From positions 1 through 45,673 of the forward strand of contig CAMYIZ010000029.1 of assembly GCA_947258585.1 (NCBI GenBank): DNA of 45,673 bases, given 5' to 3'. Origin of the DNA: an uncultured Haliea sp. Its GTDB lineage: Bacteria; Pseudomonadota; Gammaproteobacteria; Pseudomonadales; Halieaceae. Under the pieces are notes generated by a model. It saw only the letters and a program-made list of their open reading frames with translations. It had not been told where the DNA came from and made no database searches. Shown here in pieces: positions 1-6,605 of this stretch (positions within the stretch are counted from its first letter, which is position 1; the number at the start of each line of letters is the position of its first letter). The translations under genes were made by a program, and so were the position numbers.

Positions 1-300
1 CAGCGCGGCCCGCTGTGCGCCGGCCCGATCCGGCCGGCGGCGGCCACCGTCCTGCGCAATGTCATCGGCAAGTTCTTTGTCGGCGAGGTGCAGCCCTGGT
101 CCGCAGCGCTGGGGCGCCGCCAGCATGAACTGCTGCCGCTGGTGGCGGCGCTGGAGTCGGGACTGGAATCCGCCCTGCCCCACGCGTATCGCCAGTGGCA
201 GGACTTGCGCGACCGTCAGCTGCAGGAATGGACCGGCGCACCCCGGCGCCATGTGGAAGCCCTGCAGGCAGTGCTGGCCCCCTGCGAGGACAGTGACTGA
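1..300 (+). CDS. C-terminal part of an unknown protein (cut by window edge)
   Basis: An open frame runs in from the left edge without a start and ends at a TGA at 298-300, giving about 99 residues. The visible part is rich in Leu, Ala and Arg, looks helical, and has no motif I recognise. Codon use (strong G/C at third positions) matches the chromosomal genes further right. The next gene follows after about 90 bases on the same strand. I cannot assign a family. Confidence 0.5.
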   Translation, partial: QRGPLCAGPIRPAAATVLRNVIGKFFVGEVQPWSAALGRRQHELLPLVAALESGLESALPHAYRQWQDLRDRQLQEWTGAPRRHVEALQAVLAPCEDSD

Positions 301-391
301 GGAATCCCGCTGAAACTTGTACCTGCCGCGCAGGTCTGAGCAGGTAACCGCAACCACGCCACCCACCGAACAAGCACTGGAGACATCCACC

Positions 392-1012
392 GTGAAACAG
401 ACCCTGCACACCGCCCGCATCGCACTGCTGGCTGCCACCGCGCTCCTGTTGAGCGCCTGCGCCAGCGGTCCGCCGAGGCCCGATGTGGACTACAACGCCG
501 ACTACAACTTCAGCCAGGTGCGCAGCATCGCCTTCCTGGAGAGTTCCGGCTCCGTGGAGGGAGACAATCCCCTGCAGCTCAGCGATATCCAGAAAGACCG
601 TATCAACGCCGCGATCCGCCATGCACTCGGACAGAAGGGCTTTACCCTGGTGGACGACCCGGCCGGGGCCGACATGCTGCTCAGCTGGCACCTGGTGACC
701 CAGTTCAAGACCGATATTGAGACCCGCGACAGCGGGTTTGGAATGGCCTGGTACCGTGGCTACAACCGCTACAGCATGTACGATTGCTGGAGCTGCGTCG
801 GCCCCCGCACCGACGTAACCTCCCGCAACTACACCGAGGGCACCTTCATCGTCGACATGATCGACCCCGGCATGGAGCGTTCCGTCTGGCGCGGGGTGGT
901 CCAGTCCCGCCTCAGCGGCCAGCAGATGCGGGACCAGGCCGTGGCCAACGAGGCCGCCGAGGCGATCTTCGCGGCCTTCCCGCCCGGCCAGCCGGCCGCA
1001 AACAGCCCCTGA
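392..1012 (+). CDS. DUF4136-type outer lipoprotein
   Basis: The protein has 206 residues and is probably a lipoprotein anchored in the envelope; its function is unknown. I chose the GTG at 392 because GGAGA lies 8 bases upstream (379-383) and because it puts a clean lipoprotein signal at the N-terminus: a basic start, a hydrophobic stretch and a lipobox L-S-A-C with Cys23. An upstream in-frame start at 317 would bury this signal. The rest (Asp-Tyr-rich start, a strand near AFLESS, ADMLLSWH, then a low-complexity Tyr/Gly middle and a helical C-terminus) fits DUF4136, a family common in Proteobacteria and Bacteroidetes. The gene ends about 30 bases before the tRNA promoter. Confidence 0.8.
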   Translation: MKQTLHTARIALLAATALLLSACASGPPRPDVDYNADYNFSQVRSIAFLESSGSVEGDNPLQLSDIQKDRINAAIRHALGQKGFTLVDDPAGADMLLSWHLVTQFKTDIETRDSGFGMAWYRGYNRYSMYDCWSCVGPRTDVTSRNYTEGTFIVDMIDPGMERSVWRGVVQSRLSGQQMRDQAVANEAAEAIFAAFPPGQPAANSP

Positions 1013-1040
1013 AGGAGGGCCTCCACCCACACCGCCTCTA

Positions 1041-1069
1041 TTGAGCGCGAGCGCCGGCTTTGCTATAGT
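1041..1069 (+). promoter_or_regulatory. Sigma-70 promoter of tRNA-Arg
   Basis: The -35 TTGAGC (1041-1046) and -10 TATAGT (1064-1069) are separated by exactly 17 bases. A GC-rich discriminator (CCGCGCCC) follows, typical of stringently controlled stable-RNA promoters. The predicted start near 1076 leaves a 5' leader of about 60 bases before the tRNA. Confidence 0.7.
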
Positions 1070-1137
1070 CCGCGCCCTTGCGGGGCTTCCCGGGTATTCC
1101 CAGGCCGATGCCCAGCCCCGCACTAGCACCACATCAA

Positions 1138-1214
<77 letters not shown>

Positions 1215-1310
1215 TTTAAACCTTCGGAATCAGCCAGTTAGCCTGGCACTCACGACCTCCGAAGTCCCAAAGTCCATGTTTGTCACAGCCTTGTCACAGA
1301 GGCACGACAA

Positions 1311-1583
1311 ATGGCTACCATTCGTAAACGCTCAGGCCGCTGGCAACCGATGATTCGCCGGAGTGGACACCCTCCGATCAGCAAGACCTTCAGCACCAAA
1401 TCAGACTGTATCAAGTGGAGTCGCCAGCTGGAAGCTCAGATCGAACGCGACCTGTACCTGCCCAACCACGGCCATGCGCACCAGCCAGGCACCTCTCCCC
1501 TAAGCCCTGGAGGCAAGCAGAAATCAGATTCAACGAAACTTTTCTTGTATCTGTACGTCAGATTGACGTACATTTGTCATTAA
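1311..1583 (+). pseudogene. N-terminal stub of a tyrosine-type phage/island integrase
   Basis: The first 50 or so residues (MATIRKRSGRWQ, RRSGHPPISKTFSTKSD, WSRQLEAQIERDLY) match the SAM-like/AP2-like arm-binding start of tyrosine recombinases, which usually reads MATIRKRSGKWQ...GHPP.SK.F..K..A..W. After about residue 55 the similarity stops. The frame ends 90 codons in, at 1583, so the core-binding and catalytic domains (R..H-x-x-R..Y) are absent. It begins 96 bases after the 3' end of tRNA-Arg and points away from it, the usual order for an element integrated in a tRNA gene. It cannot be active; it marks the left border of an old island. Confidence 0.75.
1545..1574 (+). promoter_or_regulatory. 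Promoter with perfect palindromic operator of the toxin-antitoxin operon
   Basis: Two 9-base arms, TGTACGTCA (1552-1560) and TGACGTACA (1564-1572), form a perfect inverted repeat around GAT. A plausible -35 TTGTAT (1545-1550) and -10 TACATT (1569-1574) flank it with 18-base spacing, so a bound dimer would block polymerase. The site lies 43 bases before the antitoxin ATG. RHH antitoxins of this class autoregulate by binding such sites. A second, smaller inverted repeat (GAGGC-ACT-GCCTC, 1588-1600) lies in the leader. Confidence 0.6.
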
Positions 1584-1615
1584 CCGAGAGGCACTGCCTC
1601 CAAGAGGAAACAGAG

Positions 1616-1897
1616 ATGGCGAATTCAGCCCGCAAAGAACGCCTGGACATGAGGATCGACTCAGAGACGAAATCGCTAGCGGAACGCGCATCCGCGGCTT
1701 TGGGCTGTGCCTCTGTTACAGAATACCTGACCCGTTTGATCAGGCAAGACGCGCCTGAAATCCTGAAGCAGCAAGCCTCCATCAAAGTAACGAGTGACCA
1801 GTTCGATACCTTCATGATGGCATGCCAGGACACGTCTGCTGCCCCCAGCGCTCGTATTCTGGAGGCTGCCAAGCGCCTTGATCAAGAAGGATTTTGA
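1616..1897 (+). CDS. DUF1778 (TacA-type) ribbon-helix-helix antitoxin
   Basis: This 93-residue protein starts at the ATG at 1616, behind AGAGGAAA. The first half (KERLDMRIDSETKSLAERASAALG followed by VTEYL) is the DUF1778/RHH DNA-binding fold: a beta strand with alternating residues, then two helices. The C-terminal half (VTSDQFDTFM, ILEAAKRLDQEGF) is the region that wraps the GNAT toxin in TacA-type antitoxins. It neutralises the acetyltransferase encoded next door and, with it, represses the operon at the palindrome upstream. Its stop directly abuts the toxin start, consistent with coupled translation. The pair sits in the island next to tRNA-Arg, a usual place for addiction modules. Confidence 0.88.
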   Translation: MANSARKERLDMRIDSETKSLAERASAALGCASVTEYLTRLIRQDAPEILKQQASIKVTSDQFDTFMMACQDTSAAPSARILEAAKRLDQEGF

Positions 1898-2416
1898 TTG
1901 CCAGTCCCGCAAGAGTTTATAGTACTCAATCCAACCCAATTTGACGTGAAGGCTTTCGATTGCGGAAAGCCTGACATGAATAAATTCCTGGCTCGCTTTG
2001 CCGCAAAGAACATGGGCTTGGGATTGAGCAGCACATGGGTATTGCCCGCGGAGCATCATGTTGAGGGCGTAAAAACTCCGATAGCCGCCTATTACACCCT
2101 GGCCTCCTCAACAGTTTCCAAAGTAGATATCCCGACTGACGCGAATCTCCCAAACTATCCCGTGCCTGTCGTATTGCTCGCCCGGCTTGCCGTCGATAGG
2201 GCTTACCAGGGTAGGCGCTACGGCGAGAAGACGCTGGTTAGCGCGCTCCGACATAGCGTCGAACTAACTACTCGCGGACTGCCAGCCATCGGACTGATCC
2301 TCGATGTTCTCGACGAGGACGCAAAAGCCTTCTACGACAGATTTGATTTGTTTAATCCCTTTACCGACAATCCCATGAGGCTATTTGTCTCAATGAACGT
2401 CCTCCGGCAAATCTAG
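1898..2416 (+). CDS. GNAT-family (TacT-type) acetyltransferase toxin
   Basis: The protein has 172 residues. TacT-type toxins acetylate the amino group of aminoacyl-tRNAs and so stop translation; that role is taken from the family. The start is TTG at 1898, the base right after the antitoxin TGA, so no gap separates the genes. Visible features are the N-terminal CGKPDMNKFLARFA segment (in the family usually a D-C-G-x-x-x-L-x-x-W/F block), the strand LARLAVDRAYQGRRYGEKTL (residues 95-114) carrying the acetyl-CoA pyrophosphate loop Q-G-R-R-Y-G, and Tyr146 in the AFYDRF segment, where the catalytic tyrosine sits. The loop has Arg in place of the more usual Gly at its third position. The gene appears intact. 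Confidence 0.88.
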   Translation: MPVPQEFIVLNPTQFDVKAFDCGKPDMNKFLARFAAKNMGLGLSSTWVLPAEHHVEGVKTPIAAYYTLASSTVSKVDIPTDANLPNYPVPVVLLARLAVDRAYQGRRYGEKTLVSALRHSVELTTRGLPAIGLILDVLDEDAKAFYDRFDLFNPFTDNPMRLFVSMNVLRQI

Positions 2417-2486
2417 AACCAGCATAGGCCCGTCTGACGTTGAGCAGGAAGTCGACACACTCATTCGTACTCGCGCCGGAATTACC

Positions 2487-2690
2487 ATGGACATCGTCCT
2501 CCCCGGGTATGGCTTCGCGGCTCAGTGGAACCTCGATGACGACGGTATGTTATGGGCCATCGCTGAGGAATCCGTCGAGCAGGTCGGCTGCATCCACAAC
2601 TGCCAGGGTCTCGAGTTCGACTACGTCGGCGTCATCATCGGAGACGACTTCGTGATTCGTGACGGCCGCGTAGTCTTGCGCAAACCTGCC
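2487..2690 (+). pseudogene. C-terminal fragment of a DUF2075 (AAA/helicase-like) protein
   Basis: About 65 residues (QWNLDDDGMLWAIAEESV, then GCIHNCQGLEFDYVGVIIG, then a D-x-x-x-R-D-G-x-V-V tail) match the very end of DUF2075 proteins. These are P-loop ATPases often found in phage-defence and island settings, where the usual wording is GCIHTCQGLE-DY-GVIIG. The Walker motifs and the rest of the protein are missing. The frame runs on without a stop into the sulfotransferase start. The fragment begins within 70 bases of the toxin stop. It is a remnant of a larger gene lost by deletion. The ATG at 2487 is only the first in the open stretch and no function is expected. Confidence 0.6.
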
Positions 2691-2738
2691 GATAGTCTAC
2701 AGTCTCAATCACCTCATTGTTTTGCAGGGCCGAGTGAA

Positions 2739-3386
2739 ATGGCATTGAAGATCATCGGGGCAGGCTTCGGCCGCACTGGCACCATGTCGATGAAAACGGC
2801 ACTGGAGCAGCTGGGTTATCCTTGCTATCACATGGTGGAGTGCTTCCCCAAAGGGCCTGCGCACTGGAAGCTGTGGGAGCAGGCAGGAACCGGTGCAGCG
2901 GAGTGGGATGCAATTTTCGAGGGCTTTACTGCGACGGTCGATTTTCCCGCCTGCACCAGCTATGCCGCACTCGCGGAGTAATACCCTGACGCAAAAGTCG
3001 TGCTGACGGTGCGGGATCCAGAGAAGTGGTTCGCCTCAGTCCAGAGCACCATCTTTGGCAGGGAATGGATAGAGTTCCTGCCCGGCACTGAAGCGGGCGC
3101 CTACATGAAAGCGACCATCAATGACTACTTTGATGGCCGGATGCATGATCGCGAGCACCTTGTGCGCCGCTTCAATGAACACGTTGCCGATGTGAGGGCA
3201 ACCATTGCGCCGGAGCGGCTGCTGGTATGCGAAGTAGCCGATGGCTGGGGGCCACTCTGCGAGTTCCTCGAAGTCCCCGCCCCCGAGGGGGCGTTCCCGC
3301 ACGTCAACGATACTGAGGCTGTGCAAGGTCTTATCAGAGCCATCATGGACAATGGGTTCCAGGCGGTGCTTGGCTACAAGGGTTAG
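2739..3386 (+). pseudogene. Sulfotransferase-family protein (PF17784 type) interrupted by one in-frame stop
   Basis: From the ATG at 2739 the frame encodes a P-loop start G-A-G-F-G-R-T-G-T-M-S (residues 7-17, PAPS 5'-phosphosulfate loop), then LGYPCYHMVE, as in Sulfotransfer_4 proteins. Codon 81 is TAA (2979-2981), exactly where the family has a residue before YPDAKV. The same frame then continues with LTVRDPEKWFASV (3'-phosphate binding) to a natural stop at 3386. Without the TAA the protein would be about 215 residues, normal for the family, and no other lesion is visible. A single base change in, for instance, a CAA, GAA or AAA codon explains it, so inactivation looks recent. Sequencing error or read-through are the alternatives. 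Confidence 0.82.
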
Positions 3387-3455
3387 CCTGCTGGGTACCG
3401 ATCCATCAAAAGAAGCCAATCCCTTGCCATCTCTTGCTGCAACCCTACACTGTTA

Positions 3456-3475
3456 ACTGTACACATATGTACAGT
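3456..3475 (+). promoter_or_regulatory. Perfect palindrome upstream of the HNH-type fragment
   Basis: Arms ACTGTACA (3456-3463) and TGTACAGT (3468-3475) are perfect inverted copies around CATA. The site ends 18 bases before the ATG at 3494 and just before a strong AAGGAGG Shine-Dalgarno (3479-3485). It resembles a LexA box, but CTGT and ACAG are separated by 10 bases rather than the usual 8. A repressor operator is likely; the regulator is unknown. Confidence 0.5.
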
Positions 3476-3493
3476 AACAAGGAGGACCTTCCC

Positions 3494-3697
3494 ATGGCAA
3501 AGCTCAGCTTTTCGGAGCAGCAGGCAGCGCGCAAGCTGGAGTATTTCCAGGACGAAAACGGCATGTGGGTATTCGAGGCCACCCTGCCACCGGAGGCCGG
3601 TGCGTTAGTGATCCGGGCCATCGAAGCCGCTGTCGCCGGGACGCAGGAGGGCAAACAGATCCAGAAACGCGTTTCCGCGGAACGTCCGGCTGTCTGA
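3494..3697 (+). pseudogene. Truncated DUF222/13E12-type HNH endonuclease fragment
   Basis: A 67-residue frame starts at an ATG with a near-perfect Shine-Dalgarno (AAGGAGG, 8 bases upstream). The segment ARKLEYFQDENGMW followed by the turn LPPEAGALVIRAIEAA is typical of the DUF222/13E12 repeat proteins that carry a C-terminal HNH nuclease. After residue 60 (VSAERPAV) the frame stops. No H-N-H motif is found in the 460 bases that follow, so the catalytic part is lost. The intact start region and operator suggest the 5' end is ancestral and the rest was deleted. A genuine small protein cannot be excluded. Confidence 0.55.
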
Positions 3698-4160
3698 CGA
3701 CAATTACTTTGGCCCGTCGTATCGCTTCAATATTTAGCCGCAGACAAGCCGAACCGCTAGCTACCAGGACGTTTTCTGGATGTACGCTTGCCTGCGGGAC
3801 CAGAGGAGGCTGCGGTATGAAACGACGCACGGTCTTACAAGCGCATCCGCCGATGCAAGCAAGAGCTTTGCGTCGCGGCAGGTCAGCATCCGCCCAGCCC
3901 ATTTCCGGATTCACCCTTGAGTCGAAAGCAGACGACCAGACCCGCGAAGTGCACCAGGACGCCATGGCTGATCAACAGCCGCCATTCCGGAAAAGCCGAC
4001 CGGTAGCTAGGGGCCAGCTGCGGTCGTAACGCTATGCCAGCGGCCAGGCTTATACGTCTGTTGGACTACTACCGCTTTGTCCTACTAGCCGCCGCTCTTA
4101 AAAATACAACCTGGCCATATCACGAGGCCATTTTAGCTTTGAATTGTACTGGCACCCTGG
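3698..4160. other. 463-base stretch without a supportable gene
   Basis: No frame shows recognisable protein sequence; the open frame at 3565-4029 has no coding character and overlaps the HNH fragment. The sequence is probably debris of deleted genes. Near its right end an inverted repeat TGGCC (4113-4117)/GGCCA (4127-4131) is followed, on the minus strand, by a run ending in five T (4101-4105). It may act as a weak terminator of the VOC gene. Confidence 0.5.
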
Positions 4161-4544
4161 CTACTCAGCGTATGTAAATACATCTAGCTTGTGCCCATCA
4201 AGGTCCCGGAAGTACGCCGCGTAAAAGCCATCGCCACCTATCGGCCTCAGGCCCGGAGCGCCTTCGTCCTCGGCACCAAGTTCGAGGGCCTTGGCATGGA
4301 GCAGATCTACTTTATATCGCGAGTCAACGCCAATCGCGGTCATCGTCCCATTGCCAATGGTAGCGGGCTTGCCATCGAGAGGTGTCATAATACAAAGCAT
4401 CACTGCATCCATGTTTGCACCCCAGCCATAGCCGCGCTCCCCGAAGTCCATTTGTCGCGTCAGGCCGATTTCTCCGAGAAGGGTGTCGTAGAACGAAACT
4501 GCCCGAGGCAGATCGTTGGTGCCCAGAATTACGTAGCCGATCAT
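4161..4544 (-). CDS. VOC (glyoxalase/bleomycin-resistance fold) protein
   Basis: This 127-residue protein consists of one vicinal-oxygen-chelate domain made of two beta-alpha-beta-beta-beta modules. Module one is IGYVILGTNDLPRAVSFYDTLL and onward. Module two carries the end signature FYAAYFRDLDGHKLDVFTY, with the usual aromatic-D-P/L-D-G-H-x-x-D/E. Length and layout match small stand-alone VOC proteins annotated as glyoxalase or lactoylglutathione-lyase-like. The first His of the metal site is not obvious at the N-terminus, so the reaction is unknown. AGGAAG lies 6 bases before the ATG. It sits alone on the minus strand between two decayed stretches and appears intact, a cargo gene of the island. 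Confidence 0.8.
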   Translation of the reverse strand: MIGYVILGTNDLPRAVSFYDTLLGEIGLTRQMDFGERGYGWGANMDAVMLCIMTPLDGKPATIGNGTMTAIGVDSRYKVDLLHAKALELGAEDEGAPGLRPIGGDGFYAAYFRDLDGHKLDVFTYAE

Positions 4545-4570
4545 AAGTATCTTCCTGTCGCGTTTTCAAA

Positions 4571-4598
4571 AGCATAGTCTATATCCAATTGACTCCAA
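4571..4598 (-). promoter_or_regulatory. Candidate sigma-70 promoter of the VOC gene
   Basis: On the minus strand TTGGAG (4598-4593) and TATGCT (4576-4571) are 16 bases apart. They lie about 30 bases before the ATG at 4544, in an AT-rich pocket. The stretch 4599-4873 beyond it has no recognisable gene; the 103-residue frame there on the minus strand looks non-coding. Confidence 0.4.
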
Positions 4599-4873
4599 AG
4601 CTTTATGACTCCAGCGTTTATCCCCTACCAAAATACTTCCGCTTTGTGGTGGAAGCGGCAGTCGGCGCAGAGCAGGAGTACCCTGTTTTGGCAGGAGGCA
4701 AATGTCTAAAATGTGTGGCAAGCACCCCCGCGCTAATGCGTTTCCGCGGAACCGAGGAGGCGCCCTTCGATATCGATAAGCGCTCTCAATTTCAGACACT
4801 GCTGCAATACGGCTGCGCACGCAGCACCACGGCACCGCTGGAGCCAGGCGCGTTGTTCCGACGGCAAAGGAGG

Positions 4874-5275
4874 TCACCAGAGGGATCGGACGTATTTGTA
4901 GTCCCTGATTTTCCTGTCTGCCGTAATGAGCGGCACATTAAGGTGCCTTGCCAACGCGACAATCATCCTGTCCGCCGGATCCTTGTGGAAGTCACCCGGC
5001 AGGCGTGTCGACTCAACCGCGGTGGTACTGTCTACCGGAACAAAGCGGACCCCATCCACATCGGCAGCGGCATCGAGCCAATCGTCGACACTCATGGTTA
5101 GCGTCAACCGATTCTGAGAGACCAGCATCGCGACCTCCCATGCAGAGATCGCCGATACCAGAACTGCGCCTCTGCTGTCCTGAAGCTCGCTCTGAATCGC
5201 CGCCCCGGCGTTGTCCGAGAGTTCACCGTGGCCATTCAACCACCAGAGCACGGTGTGGGTATCGAGCACGATCAA
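4874..5275 (-). CDS. PIN-domain (VapC-like) ribonuclease toxin
   Basis: This 133-residue protein is a PIN nuclease; toxins of this class cut RNA, often tRNA or rRNA, using Mg ions held by acidic residues. The first acid is Asp5 in IVLDTHTVLWW, the second Glu47 in ISAWEVAML, and later acids are in DPADRMIVALA and the ITADRKI segment, all in the canonical order. The start is TTG at 5275, overlapping the antitoxin stop by 4 bases (TTGA), so translation is coupled. The His-Thr after the first Asp (DTHT) is typical of the PIN toxins paired with Phd/YefM-type antitoxins. It looks intact and is transcribed with the antitoxin from the promoter at 5543-5571. Confidence 0.88.
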   Translation of the reverse strand: MIVLDTHTVLWWLNGHGELSDNAGAAIQSELQDSRGAVLVSAISAWEVAMLVSQNRLTLTMSVDDWLDAAADVDGVRFVPVDSTTAVESTRLPGDFHKDPADRMIVALARHLNVPLITADRKIRDYKYVRSLW

Positions 5276-5508
5276 GAAAGCGCCTTCCAGTCATCCTCGG
5301 CAACCGGCTGGGTTGGATCAATGAACTCGACGACGCTGCCCTGGAGTCTTTCTTGCGGTGAGCGTGGGTCTGCGCGATAGCGGCGGATTTCGACGGTTGG
5401 CTGCCCCCGGTCGGTAATTACCACAACACGGCCGGAAGTCTCCACTTGGCGGAAATACTCCAGTGCCTTTGCCTTGAACTGCGATTTGGTGACCTGTTCT
5501 TGCTCCAT
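5272..5508 (-). CDS. Phd/YefM-type antitoxin of the PIN toxin
   Basis: This 78-residue protein has an N-terminal fold (VTKSQFKAKALEYFRQVETSG, then VVVITDRGQPTVEIR) that is the Phd/YefM DNA-binding and dimerisation domain. Its C-terminal tail (VVEFIDPTQPVAEDDW) is acidic and would cover the toxin. I chose the ATG at 5508 because GAGG lies 6-7 bases upstream; in-frame ATGs at 5520 and 5571 lack this. The stop overlaps the toxin start. The antitoxin both neutralises the PIN nuclease and represses the shared promoter (family knowledge). Confidence 0.83.
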   Translation of the reverse strand: MEQEQVTKSQFKAKALEYFRQVETSGRVVVITDRGQPTVEIRRYRADPRSPQERLQGSVVEFIDPTQPVAEDDWKALS

Positions 5509-5542
5509 CTTCTGCCTCATTGCGGTATGGACCATGGTTGAG

Positions 5543-5571
5543 ACTGTACTCTCTGAAAATGACCATGACAA
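5543..5571 (-). promoter_or_regulatory. Sigma-70 promoter of the Phd/PIN operon
   Basis: Read on the minus strand, TTGTCA (5571-5566) and TACAGT (5548-5543) are separated by exactly 17 bases and lie about 35 bases before the antitoxin ATG at 5508. The leader holds CCATGG-rich symmetric sequence that could be the autoregulatory operator. This operon appears to be the right end of the low-GC island. Confidence 0.6.
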
Positions 5572-5693
5572 CTAGTCACATCAGGTAACCAGTCCATGCC
5601 ACCTCGCCACAGAAGAGTCACAAGTAACAGGAATGGCTCCAGCAAGGCCTGTGCTGTATAACACGCAACTTTCCCGTACCGACTGCGCCCGAA

Positions 5694-6599
5694 ATGGACA
5701 ACTTCTACCTGATACTGGCCTGCCTGGGCATCGGCCTGCTGCTGCGCCGCGCGCCCGGGATGCCCGCCACCAGCGCCGTTGCACTGAATGGCTATGCGCT
5801 CAATGTGGCCCTGCCGGCGGTGATTCTCGCCAACCTGCCGCTGCTGAATGTCTCCCGTGCCCTGCTGATTCCGGCGCTGACCCCGTGGCTGTTGATGCTG
5901 CTGGTTATTGCATTGCTGCTCACGCTCGCGCGCCTGCTGGAATGGTCCCGCGAGGTCACGGGGGCGCTGTTGATCGTGGTGCCGCTGGGCAATACCTCCT
6001 ACCTCGGCTTTCCCCTGGTACAGTCTTTCTTCGGCCAGGAGGCCATGCCCTACGCGGTGGTCTACGACCAGCTGGGCTCGTTCATCGCCCTGGCCGCCTA
6101 CGCGCCGGTGATTGCCGCGCTCTACGGCCCCGGCACCCACAGGCCCGCCGCGGTGTCCATACTGGCGCGGATTTTCAGCTTTCCGCCCTTCATCGCCCTG
6201 CTCGCCGGCCTGGCCTTGCGCGGGGTAGAACTGCCGTCACTGGCGAACCAGCTGGTGGATATGCTGGCCGCCACCCTGATACCCGTGGTGATGGTCGCCG
6301 TGGGCCTGCAGATCACGGCGCGCTTTCACCGCAGTGAGCTGTCGCCGCTGACCTTTGCCCTCGGTATCAAGCTGCTGCTGATGCCGGCTTGTGCCTGGCT
6401 ACTGTGGATGGCGCTGGGACAGGATGGGCTGGCAGTGCGCGTAGCCGTGTTCCAGGCCGCCATGCCATCGATGATCTCCGCCGGTGCCATCGCGATTGCT
6501 GCGGGGCTGGCGCCGCGGCTGGTGGCGGGAATCGTGGGGCTGGGGCTAGTGTCGTCATTTGCTACCCTGCCACTGTTGTACTGGTTGCTGGAGCGGTAG
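5694..6599 (+). CDS. AEC-family (auxin efflux carrier-like) transporter
   Basis: This 301-residue inner-membrane protein has about ten hydrophobic helices in two repeats, as in the AEC/BASS fold. Typical marks are ALNGYALNVALPAVIL in the second helix, PLGNTSYLGFPLV and YDQLGSF in the middle (the N-T-x-x-L-G-x-P motif is diagnostic of AEC proteins) and AAMPSMISAGAIA near the end. Members export organic anions or malate-like acids; the substrate here cannot be read. No clear Shine-Dalgarno precedes the ATG. It is the first gene right of the island, and GC content returns to the chromosomal level here. Confidence 0.85.
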   Translation: MDNFYLILACLGIGLLLRRAPGMPATSAVALNGYALNVALPAVILANLPLLNVSRALLIPALTPWLLMLLVIALLLTLARLLEWSREVTGALLIVVPLGNTSYLGFPLVQSFFGQEAMPYAVVYDQLGSFIALAAYAPVIAALYGPGTHRPAAVSILARIFSFPPFIALLAGLALRGVELPSLANQLVDMLAATLIPVVMVAVGLQITARFHRSELSPLTFALGIKLLLMPACAWLLWMALGQDGLAVRVAVFQAAMPSMISAGAIAIAAGLAPRLVAGIVGLGLVSSFATLPLLYWLLER

Positions 6600-6605
6600 C
6601 CGGGC

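Noticed and set aside
3457-3474. LexA box upstream of the HNH-type stub
   Set aside because: CTGT and ACAG are 10 bases apart instead of 8, so it is not a standard gammaproteobacterial LexA site. Kept only as an unknown palindrome.
4566-4877. 103-residue minus-strand frame beside the PIN toxin
   Set aside because: Arg/Pro/Cys-rich without any domain; it only seems attached to the toxin by a 4-base overlap. Probably chance in degenerate sequence.
1215-5690. Integron cassette array (attC sites) in the low-GC region
   Set aside because: Genes lie on both strands and I saw no repeated GTTRRRY/RYYYAAC structures between them.
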